A stretch of DNA of 64,000 nucleotides from Barthelona sp. PCE. Taxonomy: Eukaryota; Metamonada: BaSk clade. This document shows, piece by piece, positions 18,471 through 28,300 of this stretch; position 1 is the first letter of the stretch, and each line of letters opens with the position of its first letter. Where the stretch lies: assembly GCA_040285745.1 (NCBI GenBank), contig JAUFOR010000002.1:1984001-2048000 (forward strand). Direction: 5' to 3'. The position numbers and the translations under genes were made by a program. The notes under the pieces are model-generated. The model was not told where the DNA came from. It saw only the letters and a list, made by a program, of their open reading frames with translations, and ran no database searches.

Positions 18471-19133
18471 ATGCCACGCAAAGTCAAAGCGATCCCCGTC
18501 AGAATCCCCGGGACCAATGTTTACCAAAGGCTATTCATCAAAGAACACAAGGGAGAAGATTCCGACATCACACCAGAGGAGAAGACTCTCTTCATCACAA
18601 ACCTGGGCAACCTGACACACGAATGCGTGACCGCAGCATTCAATACAGACGATAACTTAACATCAACACATGCCGACCAAACCAAAAATGGTTTGTCGTA
18701 CATTTACCTTGGTTTTGACCGTAGAAAGGCGCTAAGGAAAAGCTTTAAGATGACCTCAATTGAAGCAGAAGATGAAACAGTGCACGGATTAGATAAAGTT
18801 CTAAAAACTTATAAAGCTAGACTTCCTGATGCTGATTATGCTAAAGAATGTGTTAGTAAGTACATCACAGCATTTGATCAGCAGCAAAGAGAACTGAAAA
18901 ACCAGGGTAACATTGTTGTTGATAAAGATGGATGGTGGAAAGTTGTTAAGTTAAACAAAAGAACCGAACGTCGTTTTGCACAAATTAAAAATTCTAAAAA
19001 GAAGACAATAGATAATTTTTACACTTTCCAACAAAAGGAGAAGAAGCGTCAAGAATTAGTAGATATTAAAACAAAATATGAAGAACAAAAACAGCTTATT
19101 CATAAATTTCAACAAGAAAAAAGAAATCAATAA
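18471..19133 (+). CDS. RRP7: RRP7-like ribosomal RNA processing protein
   Basis: The 220-residue basic protein carries an RRM-like N-terminal half with the segment TLFITNLGNLTHECVTAAF near residues 40-58. The diagnostic part is the C-terminus, where NFYTFQQKEKKRQELVDIKTKYEEQK corresponds to the RRP7A tail (NFYRFQ-x-REK-x-R, then a long charged helix). RRP7 joins the UTP-C/CURI module of the small-subunit processome and is needed for 18S rRNA production in the nucleolus. Length is close to fungal RRP7 (about 297) but shorter. It converges on a membrane-protein gene whose stop is 11 bases away. ESF2, another 90S factor, lies 0.6 kb downstream on the same strand. Confidence 0.8.
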   Translation: MPRKVKAIPVRIPGTNVYQRLFIKEHKGEDSDITPEEKTLFITNLGNLTHECVTAAFNTDDNLTSTHADQTKNGLSYIYLGFDRRKALRKSFKMTSIEAEDETVHGLDKVLKTYKARLPDADYAKECVSKYITAFDQQQRELKNQGNIVVDKDGWWKVVKLNKRTERRFAQIKNSKKKTIDNFYTFQQKEKKRQELVDIKTKYEEQKQLIHKFQQEKRNQ

Positions 19134-19144
19134 TCAAAAATCAA

Positions 19145-19660
19145 TCATCCAATCATCCCCATTGATTGTTTAATATCTTGTTGTACTTCATCATAAGATT
19201 TAATTCTTTTATGTTCTGGAACATTTCTAATTGATTGTTCTGCCAATAAATCAGCTAAAGGAAACAATATAAGGAATTCTACTACAAATAATCCAACTAT
19301 AAAAATCGCATTCCATACATTATCACTATAATTTAAATAAATATCATGAGTACCCTTTCCTTCTTTAATAAGATCCCATGAGGCCTTGGCTAGGCCGTAT
19401 GCTTGGCACAGCTGGAGTGATAGAACTAATCCTGCTGCACCAGTGCTTAAGAAACCAAAATGTCTGAAAAAATTTGACTGTAATAAAGATAATAATGATA
19501 TGGGAATGATTACAGCATGTATGTAGTACCCGGTTTCTTCTGGAAAATCCTCAACACTGAAAAAATAACACAATAAAAAGAAAACTAACATTGCAAAGTT
19601 TGCTATTAGAATCAGATTCCTGTACCCCACGGTCGTCCGGTTTGGTAAGAAATAGTTCAT
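19145..19660 (-). CDS. Small four-helix membrane protein, unknown family
   Basis: The 171-residue product has four clear hydrophobic helices (about 15-37, 45-65, 68-92 with a Gly-rich LSTGAAGLVLSLQL, and 112-135). Its C-terminal 35 residues are hydrophilic. A short charged N-terminus contains an NRT sequon. No family is recognised; the topology resembles tetraspan or RTA-like proteins but lacks their motifs. The ATG at 19658-19660 is chosen because a TCATTTA initiator-like box lies 12 bases upstream and the preceding codons belong to the promoter. It lies tail to tail with RRP7 and head to head with ESF2. Confidence 0.75.
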   Translation of the reverse strand: MNYFLPNRTTVGYRNLILIANFAMLVFFLLCYFFSVEDFPEETGYYIHAVIIPISLLSLLQSNFFRHFGFLSTGAAGLVLSLQLCQAYGLAKASWDLIKEGKGTHDIYLNYSDNVWNAIFIVGLFVVEFLILFPLADLLAEQSIRNVPEHKRIKSYDEVQQDIKQSMGMIG

Positions 19661-19667
19661 ATATTTA

Positions 19668-19674
19668 TAAATGA
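19668..19674 (-). promoter_or_regulatory. Initiator-like element TCATTTA
   Basis: On the minus strand this box puts its A 12 bases before the start of the four-helix membrane protein, in the same sequence and position as the box before the coiled-coil gene at the left end. Confidence 0.5.
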
Positions 19675-19743
19675 AAACCAAAGAGAAAGGAAATATTTGC
19701 AAAAACGGTTTTGTTATTCTATTGTTAACCTATTTCAATATAA

Positions 19744-20529
19744 ATGAGCGATTCAGAGAGTGACCATTCCTCTGATTTTGAGGGCAAGCAGTTTCATAGA
19801 ACTCTAAATGATACGAACACAAAGTTTACACTGCGAAAACTTGAGCAACGCATTGAAAAGCAAGAAAAAGAGGGTGGAAGAACTCTCGAAGATACCCCAG
19901 AGAAGATAATCAGAACTCGGAAGCCAAAGAATAGTGCATCCAAATTTTCTGATTCAGGCATCATCTATATTGATAGACTTGCTCCCCATTTACATCCTGC
20001 AAGTGTCCGACACTTGTTTGAGCACCATGGTACAGTGAAGAATTTGTATTTAAGATCAAAGAAGTCACTAAAAGGATCTAGAAAAAAAACTAGTGGAAAA
20101 TTCGTTGATGGGTGGGTTGAAATAGATGGCAAGGCAGAATGCGAGCGGATATATCATCTGCTCAATAACAAACAGATCAAACGTGGAAATCGTATTAAAA
20201 GCAAAGCTGATACCTCAGTGTGGCATCTTAAAATTCTAAAAAATGTAAGTTGGAAAGATTTACAAGAAACTATTGCACATGAATACAGGCAAAAGGTAGA
20301 ACGCAAACGCCTTGCACTGAACGAAGCTGTTGATGAACACAGTCATCTTTTAAAACTATTCACTTCGCATAAAAGACGAGGATTAATCAAAGAAAATAAT
20401 GAAGAAGGTAGTGAAAAAGGTAGTGAAGGTGAAGAAACTACAGAGTTCCAGGTTGAACAACTTCCTTTTAAAATACAAAAAACCAGTAATGAACCATTAC
20501 CACAAAGTTTTATCAATAAATTATTTTAA
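19744..20529 (+). CDS. ESF2: ESF2/ABT1-like pre-rRNA processing protein
   Basis: The 261-residue protein has an acidic Ser-rich N-terminus, then an RRM starting GIIYIDRLAPHLHPASVRHLF near residue 74. The RRM includes FVDGWVEIDGKAECERIYHLLNN, the insertion type specific to ESF2/ABT1. The conserved stretch SVWHLKILKNVSWKDLQETIAHE and a basic helix RQKVERKRLAL follow, which in the family contact U3 snoRNP and the DEAD-box helicase Dbp8. It acts in early 40S assembly in the nucleolus. Its stop is separated by a single base from that of the convergent EF-hand gene, so the transcripts must overlap. Confidence 0.87.
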   Translation: MSDSESDHSSDFEGKQFHRTLNDTNTKFTLRKLEQRIEKQEKEGGRTLEDTPEKIIRTRKPKNSASKFSDSGIIYIDRLAPHLHPASVRHLFEHHGTVKNLYLRSKKSLKGSRKKTSGKFVDGWVEIDGKAECERIYHLLNNKQIKRGNRIKSKADTSVWHLKILKNVSWKDLQETIAHEYRQKVERKRLALNEAVDEHSHLLKLFTSHKRRGLIKENNEEGSEKGSEGEETTEFQVEQLPFKIQKTSNEPLPQSFINKLF

Positions 20530-20530
20530 A

Positions 20531-21001
20531 TCATCTTGTTTTACGCATAGCAATAATAAAATCATCCACACTTATAAAGCGTCCATCATTTGATCGGTCA
20601 CATTCAAATAAAACCTCTTCTAAAGCTTCGCTCTCAAATTTTTCATTAATTGAATTTCCAACAGCTTTTAGATCATCTAATGTGATATAACCGTCCTTGT
20701 CCATATCTAACAAGTGAAATCCCCTTTGAATAGACTTTGTGCTATCCCTAATCTGTTGTGCTTGAGCTAGAAAGATTTCGCTAAACTCTTCCAATGTGGC
20801 GCTACCTGTTCCGCTTAAATCTACAGTGCCGATTAACTCCTGTGCGTCCTCGATCGTGTAAGAGCTGTTAATGTTCTTCATTATAAGATGAAGTTCGTTG
20901 GCAGAGATTTCTCCATTTCCGTTGAGATCAAACAGTTCAAACGCCTCCCTGGCCTGAAGAGTCAATTCCTCTACAATCTCTTTATGATGCTCTGCTGACA
21001 T
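20531..21001 (-). CDS. EF-hand protein of the centrin/calmodulin superfamily
   Basis: The 156-residue protein contains four EF-hand loops. The first, DLNGNGEISANE, and the third, DMDKDGYITLDD, look fully competent to bind Ca2+. The second, DLSGTGSATLEE, is degenerate at positions 5 and 8. The fourth, DRSNDGRFISVD, has Phe at position 8. Two lobes joined by a helix match centrin or calmodulin-like proteins; centrin is favoured because of the degenerate second hand and Ser-rich linker, but identity is not certain. It uses TGA as stop, which helps exclude a variant code. Confidence 0.85.
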   Translation of the reverse strand: MSAEHHKEIVEELTLQAREAFELFDLNGNGEISANELHLIMKNINSSYTIEDAQELIGTVDLSGTGSATLEEFSEIFLAQAQQIRDSTKSIQRGFHLLDMDKDGYITLDDLKAVGNSINEKFESEALEEVLFECDRSNDGRFISVDDFIIAMRKTR

Positions 21002-21198
21002 AACCCTGATAAAAAGGATGTTTAACTTAAAACGGGATTTAAGTAAGTTACTTTTGAAATTGCAATCACAGGTAAGTTTTTATGAGATATATCCAATAAA
21101 AAATGCTAAATAGTTTATCGTCTCACTTTTTCTGTTTCTCCATATCTAACTTATTTCAGCGTTTCAGCTGTTTCATACACAAAAATTTTCTGGTAGAT

Positions 21199-21768
21199 AT
21201 GGATCTTGAGATCTTAAACAGTGACTATGAGGAATGGAAAGATCTAGAAATCTCAAGCATTGATGATTTTGGTCAGTTAAATCGCATTCAAGTGCAGCAA
21301 AAACTCGACGCAGCGCTCATCATATACAACTGGTACTCAAAAATTAAACATGAACGTCGTCTTAATACCAGTGATAGTTCTATATTCGCACAAGAACTTT
21401 TAACAAGTTCTAAAACATCTTTACCCGTCGCACAACAAGGAAATCCGATCATTATGGAGAACAGACCAGCTAGTTGGAACATTGCAGAAGAAGCTTTACA
21501 GCAGAAAGTTGAAAATTGGTATTCTTTACCACACAATATAGCTCGAATTAGATATTTACAATTTGCTTTTAGAAGGCATAGATTCAGGATAATTTGCAAT
21601 CGAATTTTAAATAGAAATCCAGTAAGTGGAACATATTGTGAAACTGAGTCAGAAGTAGATTTGGATGACAGTGATTTCGCTCATTTAGATAGAGAAATGA
21701 TTGAAGATATTGAAGATTCTGACTTTGAAGTTCATCCTAGTGGTGAATGTTGTTGTAATCTTTTGTAA
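21199..21768 (+). CDS. Small IQ-like protein ending in a CaaX-type box
   Basis: The 189-residue product is not recognised by family. Two stretches look like amphipathic IQ-type helices: one with LDAALIIYNWYSKIKHERR near residue 37, and one with YLQFAFRRHRFRIICNR near 120. The C-terminal third is acidic (EVDLDDSDFAHLDRE). The protein ends in ECCCNLL, so the last four residues (CNLL) form a possible geranylgeranylation box, with two neighbouring Cys available for palmitoylation. A membrane-anchored calmodulin or centrin ligand is a reasonable inference, and an EF-hand gene lies directly upstream in divergent orientation. The start at 21199 follows a TTTCATA initiator-like motif. Confidence 0.7.
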   Translation: MDLEILNSDYEEWKDLEISSIDDFGQLNRIQVQQKLDAALIIYNWYSKIKHERRLNTSDSSIFAQELLTSSKTSLPVAQQGNPIIMENRPASWNIAEEALQQKVENWYSLPHNIARIRYLQFAFRRHRFRIICNRILNRNPVSGTYCETESEVDLDDSDFAHLDREMIEDIEDSDFEVHPSGECCCNLL

Positions 21769-21811
21769 AAAAGTGAATGTTTATTATCTTATTTCATTTT
21801 AATTTTCCTAC

Positions 21812-24800
21812 TTATTTTTGAATCTCATTTTCAATTGATTCAAGCCATTTCAATACATCTGATGTCTTTGTACCATCCATAAATGGAAAACCACGTCTTC
21901 CCTTAAAAATCCTTCGCAACCACTGATCCATTAGATTCAATATACGTTTCAACTGTAACATTAACAATCCAGCGTTGAACTCTGATATAATCAGTCTGAA
22001 ACGAGGGTCATGGATTGGCATATCGTTTAACATACACAGGCAACCAACTGACAGTCTTAGATTATAGTTCAAAGACCTATCCTGCGCTAAAAACTGATAG
22101 AACTGGTCCAGACCGGCCAAACTCAGTAATGTATTAAGGTACGCGCTTGTGACAAACACGTGACGGTTGAAAACAGATTCAATTCTGAAGGTGTCAGAGT
22201 TCGAAGGTACTTCAGAGAACATCTTGGGTACTCTCCTCATGTATTCTGTTGCACTTGGAACGTTGACGCGATCCTTTGGTATAATAAGCTTTGCAAGACC
22301 TGTTGTCTCATATCTGGCACTGCATGTTGAGCAGAAAACTTCGAAGAAGCCAAAGAAGGGATCGTATCCAAAGCGAATACTATCACCAATCAATCTCGCC
22401 TTACCTTCATGCTTTACCAATAAGAATGAGACAGTTATGAAACCAACAATCTTGCGTTCGTGGAATATACCCGCCAGAGCAGCCATGACATCGTCGAAAG
22501 CAGACGGTGGAAGACCTCTATACGGGAACTTTTCTCCCATCTTAAGCTTACCGTACATTTTTGTATCTGAAATTGCATGTATCTTATGCCTACTGTCATG
22601 AAACACCTCGAGATGAACGGTCGGCCTGTCAATCACGGTGTCTGGTTCAACAACCTCTTCAATCACGCATCCGCTACGGTCTGCCATTAACATAAAGTCA
22701 GGCCATGTGTCAATACCCTCCAATTCGATCGCTCGATTCTCCAATAGACACTTGAGCACGAGTGTTGACAGTTGGTTCTTGGTCTCGAGGTCCATATCAA
22801 TCGTGTCAACCTCCTTGGAATAATCAACCAAGAGTTGACCGACCTCTGATGGGAGGTTGAGAGTATCGTAGAATGCACGAATATCATTATCGTTCACTGT
22901 GATGACCCACTGTGTGACGGAGGGCTTTTCAACAATAAGAACACTTAGATGCGGTAACACGTCATCACTGTTGAAAATACTGCTCTGTCCGAACGGAATT
23001 GCGACGCTAGCTGCTTGGAACAAACGACGCACACCACTCCTCTTGCTATACTTGAGTGCAGATGGATGTGGACCATAAAGTGGGGTGTTTAACTCAACTG
23101 CAAGTTTCCAGTCATGAAGTGAAGCGTTGACTGGTACAAGACATGGACGCTTACCCATCAACATATTGCGCAGGCGTCCCAACGAGTGGTTGTCAACCAA
23201 CATGCGTGTGGAGATGGGGAGCATGGGAAGGTCCTGTGGTGTTGGTGCAAAAAGAGACTGAGGTTTGAGATCCTTGTGAGATAATACTGCTATAGTTTGT
23301 AGCGCCTTGTATATACTTTCCTGTGTTTCCCTATCCGTGATAATGAAACCTATGCGCGGGGATAGAATGAGTGGCAGTGACAACCGCTGTTGGAGTAGCT
23401 CAGTCGATGAGGCACACGATGAAAGAAGCACTGTGAGATCCGTCTCCATGTTAAGGCTCTCGAACAATCGATCTGCCTCCTTTCTGAAATGCAATTCCCT
23501 ATCTTCAAGGTACTTGCGGAAATCTAGCTTCTCTTTGTATGCCAAATAAAAATCACTTATCACTGCAATGGCCTTTTGATTAAGCTTGCGCTGGTGGTAC
23601 TCCTTGCGGACGACATACCCTCTGTACACGGCCTGTATCTTGACTGCAGCACGTTCCTCAGCGCCGAGACCAGTGAATGGGTGAGCTTTCATGAATTTTT
23701 CAGTCTCAGTTCTGTTAGCAACGCCTATTAATAAATCGTTCAGCTCCAAAACCCTCCTCTCGTACAAGAAGATGGGGAGAACATCTGTTACTAAACGTTT
23801 TCCGTCTATATACATTGACGGTAAACCATAATTATTGAGAAAATCTTGATACTGTTTAATGATCTCAATGAGATGCCCTCTGATGACAAGATTAGTCCTG
23901 AGGAATGATTCTTTCTCAGGGGAGTCTAAAAGACCTTCAGGTGTCATAATAAGTGTGTGTAATCCGAATTCATCTTGAAGACTGTCATAATCTCGGGGTC
24001 CTTCTTCTTCAACATCTTCGTGAACCTCCTCGACCGGTTCCTCTGCCGCCCCTGGGTTCGTGAACTCCATAGTTACCACATTAACTTTGGGCTTCGGTGT
24101 TGATCTTTTTTCCTTCGTGAAGGGGGGTACCTTATCTGGCTGATTTGATACGTTTAATCTAACATTGTGAAGGTTCAATTCGAACTGCTCTGTCTCTGTT
24201 GTCTCATATAAACGATGTTCAGCTGCTTCTTCAGCCGTATGTATTTTCATCTTTGTTGTTGTCAATGGCAGAATTGGGGCTAAATCGAGATCTGTGGGTA
24301 ACAGGCCTCGCTCCTGGAGCGACAGCGCGCCGGTTTTGATATCTGCAACTGTCAACTGAGGCAAGGGTGCGTTAGGATTTCTTCTGTTTTGAATTGGCAA
24401 AAGTTTCTTAGGTCCTGAAGTTTTTGCACTGTACAAATTGCCCTTGATCGGGGCGCTCATCGTCCTGCCAAGCCTCTTTTTCTTTGGAGGCTTACCAAGT
24501 ACTTCAACTGCCTTCAAATAATTAGACTTGCGCATTTCTTCTTCTGTTGGCCTCCGCGGGATATCCAGAGCACCTGGCTCCGTTGAATGTGTGAGGGGAT
24601 TTAAAATATCGGTTACACTAAGAGTTCCTACTGGTTTATCGCTTATAGTTTGTACAATAGTATTTGCCTTTTGTCCAATCTCGTATTCCGCTCTATCCAG
24701 CATGATTTCAAGGTCCTTTTGTGTGACCTCCTCCCCAGAATTAATTCTCTGTCGCAAAAGGGAGAACGTGTTTTGCACATCACTGAGTATTGCCCCGATG

Positions 24801-24835
24801 TCGTGTATATGGTAGCGAGCTTCTAAGTCGCTCAT
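21812..24835 (-). CDS. IQCH: IQCH-like IQ-motif protein
   Basis: The 1,007-residue protein matches the length of animal IQCH (about 1,030). A single IQ motif, AAVKIQAVYRGYVVRKEY, lies near residue 398. The 600 residues after it form a compact enzyme-like half with ATP-grasp flavour, including IGFIITDRETQE, KRPCLVPVNASLHDWKLAVEL and the segment with VIEEVVEPDTVIDRP. IQCH is known from sperm and ciliated cells, where it binds calmodulin and affects axoneme and RNA-binding proteins, so its presence points to a flagellate. It lies tail to tail with the CaaX-box gene (43 bases). The assignment is by overall layout and recall; an unrelated IQ protein is possible. Confidence 0.72.
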   Translation of the reverse strand: MSDLEARYHIHDIGAILSDVQNTFSLLRQRINSGEEVTQKDLEIMLDRAEYEIGQKANTIVQTISDKPVGTLSVTDILNPLTHSTEPGALDIPRRPTEEEMRKSNYLKAVEVLGKPPKKKRLGRTMSAPIKGNLYSAKTSGPKKLLPIQNRRNPNAPLPQLTVADIKTGALSLQERGLLPTDLDLAPILPLTTTKMKIHTAEEAAEHRLYETTETEQFELNLHNVRLNVSNQPDKVPPFTKEKRSTPKPKVNVVTMEFTNPGAAEEPVEEVHEDVEEEGPRDYDSLQDEFGLHTLIMTPEGLLDSPEKESFLRTNLVIRGHLIEIIKQYQDFLNNYGLPSMYIDGKRLVTDVLPIFLYERRVLELNDLLIGVANRTETEKFMKAHPFTGLGAEERAAVKIQAVYRGYVVRKEYHQRKLNQKAIAVISDFYLAYKEKLDFRKYLEDRELHFRKEADRLFESLNMETDLTVLLSSCASSTELLQQRLSLPLILSPRIGFIITDRETQESIYKALQTIAVLSHKDLKPQSLFAPTPQDLPMLPISTRMLVDNHSLGRLRNMLMGKRPCLVPVNASLHDWKLAVELNTPLYGPHPSALKYSKRSGVRRLFQAASVAIPFGQSSIFNSDDVLPHLSVLIVEKPSVTQWVITVNDNDIRAFYDTLNLPSEVGQLLVDYSKEVDTIDMDLETKNQLSTLVLKCLLENRAIELEGIDTWPDFMLMADRSGCVIEEVVEPDTVIDRPTVHLEVFHDSRHKIHAISDTKMYGKLKMGEKFPYRGLPPSAFDDVMAALAGIFHERKIVGFITVSFLLVKHEGKARLIGDSIRFGYDPFFGFFEVFCSTCSARYETTGLAKLIIPKDRVNVPSATEYMRRVPKMFSEVPSNSDTFRIESVFNRHVFVTSAYLNTLLSLAGLDQFYQFLAQDRSLNYNLRLSVGCLCMLNDMPIHDPRFRLIISEFNAGLLMLQLKRILNLMDQWLRRIFKGRRGFPFMDGTKTSDVLKWLESIENEIQK

Positions 24836-25354
24836 CTTACCTTTTTTCTGTGTTTATGGTGAAAAAAGAGAAAACACTTTTATTTGTCTTAAAGCATATT
24901 TACTTACTGTATATTATCGTGAGTAATCAAACGCAACTCTAAATTATGGACCACAAGTAAAAAAAAGGAAAATAGGAAATTCTGATTCTATCTGCAGGGT
25001 TTTTCTATTCACCTTTCAAACTTGAACAACCGGCGAGAACCATGGAGTAAAGATAAAAACATGTAAAGAAATCTCAGAGTCTTCAAAACATGGCCCAAAA
25101 AATGAAAAACTTTAAATCTGCTTCAAATTACCTTGATACGCTTCCCCATAAATACAATCCACACCTACACTTTTTTACGTAAGTCAAATAAAGATAAAGG
25201 AATTTTTGTGAAATACAGCAATGTCTACGTTTTTAAGGGCTCAACCCCATTGCAACCATTCTTTTTCTACAGTACAGGAGCAAATCACCAACATAAGAAA
25301 TAGTAAGAGTGTTTGGACTCTTACAAAACACTATCCAATTCTTCCTCTCTTTCA
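24836..25354. promoter_or_regulatory. Divergent intergenic region IQCH-GCN1
   Basis: These 519 bases are AT-rich and separate two divergent genes. TTTTTTCACCATAAAC lies about 20-30 bases before the IQCH start and CTCTCTTTCA directly before the GCN1 ATG, both initiator-like. No RNA gene or repeat was recognised. Confidence 0.4.
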
Positions 25355-28300
25355 ATGCAAGCTAGCTTGCATCAATTGACGGAACAACTGTCATGCCGTG
25401 ACCTTATCGGCGTCTACGAAGAGCTACGAAGCTCATTCTCCGAGAATGAGACAATTAGCAACAGCGATCTGGGCATTATCGTCAAAGCAATTCCTACTCA
25501 CTCCGCCACACACTGGGAAAACGTAGACTTCAGTTCTATGATGGAGAAGTTCGTCAGAGACCTGGTAGCACAATACCCAATCTCCAGTGTTGGGCTTGTG
25601 AGATTGGCGCTAAAGACGGTCAAGACTGCACTCGTGGACTACTATCTGCAGTGTTTTCCTGTCGTTCTTTCGTCAGAACCTGTTCGAAACTTACTAAATA
25701 CCAATACAAAGGCGGCTGTTAGTTTCTGTAACTTTATGGTGATGTTAACGACAAAAGCGCTCAAAGCACACCCACTTGACAGGGTGTACACCTTTGCACA
25801 TGCCATTACAGCTCCCATGCTCAAGGTATTTACAAAGGGCGGATTGTTTTCCAAACTCGACAACGCATCAGCTATTCTTGTATTCAGACATCTTTTTGAT
25901 CAGGAGCAGGTGAAGAACTTCTTCTGTAATAAGGTGATGCTCACCTCCAATCCTCTCTCGAAAGTGCTAACCCCCATTGTTAAGGATTTCCTCCTGGAAC
26001 AAGAAGATCATGAACCTTTCATTGCACAGTGGAACCGCTGTGCCCGACGCAGCCCCAAGGTTGCCATTGCTTTTGCTGAAATGTTTTTTGATTGTAACAT
26101 AACCCTACCTCCTGATTTGCTTATGAACTTAATTGACCGTGATTTTAAAACATCTTCACCATCAATCACTCCAAAATTCCTGTGTATTGTATGTAGCGCA
26201 CATATTGAGGCTCTGTACACTGTCATGGAACATTTGAGATCAGGTAAAACAGAAATCGTTACAATTATTGTTAGTGCTTTGTTGAAATTGGTTAATATTA
26301 TTGATCATGATATCATTGATATCGACCGTGTCTTCTCCATTCTTGTCGAGTGCCTGAACAACAAACGCTTGCAGATACCTAACGTTCTATCTCAGCTCAG
26401 TAGTGTTATGGCTTATCTTATTGAATTCGTCAATATTCGAAGATATGATTTATCAATCGTTTCAGATTTGGTTAAAACGCCTTCATCAAGGAGTGCTATT
26501 ATGCCTTTATTCTCGAATCCCTTTGCTCAATATGATGTAACTGAAGAAATGCGTGAATTATTTAGAGATATTGATACTTCATCTGAACTTGCAATCTTTA
26601 GATCAATTTCAACGATTTCTAACCTTCATATTGATGATACAATTCACAAACTATTCGATCATCCTCCTCGTATCTTTTTCACCCCTCAAGAGAAAAATAT
26701 TAGAGACGCTTACAACTGTTACCTCTCTATTGGTTTAAGATGTGCTGACATTGGTCTAGAGCCTTCACAGCGCTTCATGAATCTCTTTGCAACTGCTCTT
26801 CAACGTCGCAAAGCATTTTCCAGCAGATTATTTGAACGTGCGCTGTTTGGCAATCGCACCCTTGTTTATTTTATGATGAGTCAGTTGCTGACCCTCCCCA
26901 ATAACAAAATGCTTGCTGACTCTCTTGTGAAGGTCGCCCTTCGGGGTTCTGTTCTTGATGACCGCGAGCTCACATATATTGTTTTATACGGTCTTAAGTG
27001 TGGTGTTGAGAGTGATGATATATCTGCTCTATGGAGCAAAATCAACGACGTTGTTCCTTTCTTCCTTTCAGCAACCCCCAAGGCATTAAACGCTTTCTCT
27101 TCTAATGATATTCCTTCCCGTGTTCTACTTCCTTTCATGCGGCAATTTAATGAGATAATCAATCCTCTTGTTGTTGCTCTTGAGGACCTCAGTGAATACG
27201 ATAAGCAATTATTCAAGCACGATCTAAATACCGTTTTGGATCGCAATTTGTGTGCTGCAATTTCTGCTGTTGATACTGAACTAGTTGAACTTAAAGAATT
27301 CGTTGCAAAGATCAAGCCTCAACACCAGGTTAACGATGACCAATGGTTGCTTCAGGAGAAGAACAGTCGTCGTCTTGAAGTATTAGAGGCAGCTCAGCAC
27401 GAACGTGATTGGCTCACTAACGATGATGAACTAGAATCTTATGACGAAGCAAGGAGAGTTGAAGCTGACCGTAAGCTCGTTATTGATACTTCTGTCACCC
27501 GTCTGGCATTTGTTTTAGATACTGTTGTCAACATGGTCTCTGATATTTCTATTGCTGGCGGTTTGGAATTTTCTGACATGGTCACTCGCCTATACTCTCT
27601 CCATTTCCTTCCTGCTATTGTCGAATCCACAAAGGCCTTTCTATTGGCACTCTTGGCTCACTGTAACGTACAGGGAGAAGCCATTGTTGATGTTTGCTGG
27701 AGTGTTGCTGGTTTGGAACGCAAAAATGGATATCTGTCAGATTACTTTGATGATCGTGAACTCGTTGCTGATGCAGTTGATGCACTTGTATCAATTTGCT
27801 CCCCTGAACTCGTATCTCTCTCATTTTTCATTCTTAATCTCTTTGTTGATGAAAACCTCACCTCCACTGATGAATTCGATAGAATCATCAGTTGGATTTT
27901 CCAAGGTATGATGAACGGTTCAACGCTCATGATTCCTTATTTCTATAAGTTAGTTGAACGTGCCATTGACAGATGTTTACCTCAACAGGTTCAAGTTCTC
28001 ATTCAGCTGAGTTCAGAAGTCACCCCTCAGTTTGATGCGGTGACAAAGTGGCGTGATGTTTACACTGCTGAGACCATCACCAATAGTGACTACTTTGTAG
28101 AATTTGTTCTCTGTACCCTGCAAGTATTCCCTGGTATTATCGAAGATGTTGACGTTTGTGTTGATGTTCTTATTCTTGCTGCTGATACGCGTAACACTGT
28201 TCTGGCCCCTATTGCCGATGCCGTATTTGCTTCAAAGTGTGAAACATTGCTTAACAAAAACATTATTGTACCTGTGGCCCCCATTGATTCAAGCATGCAT

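Noticed and set aside
25313-25354. Extension of GCN1 upstream through TTG
   Set aside because: No ATG; the Met at 25355 directly follows an initiator-like TTTCA tract.
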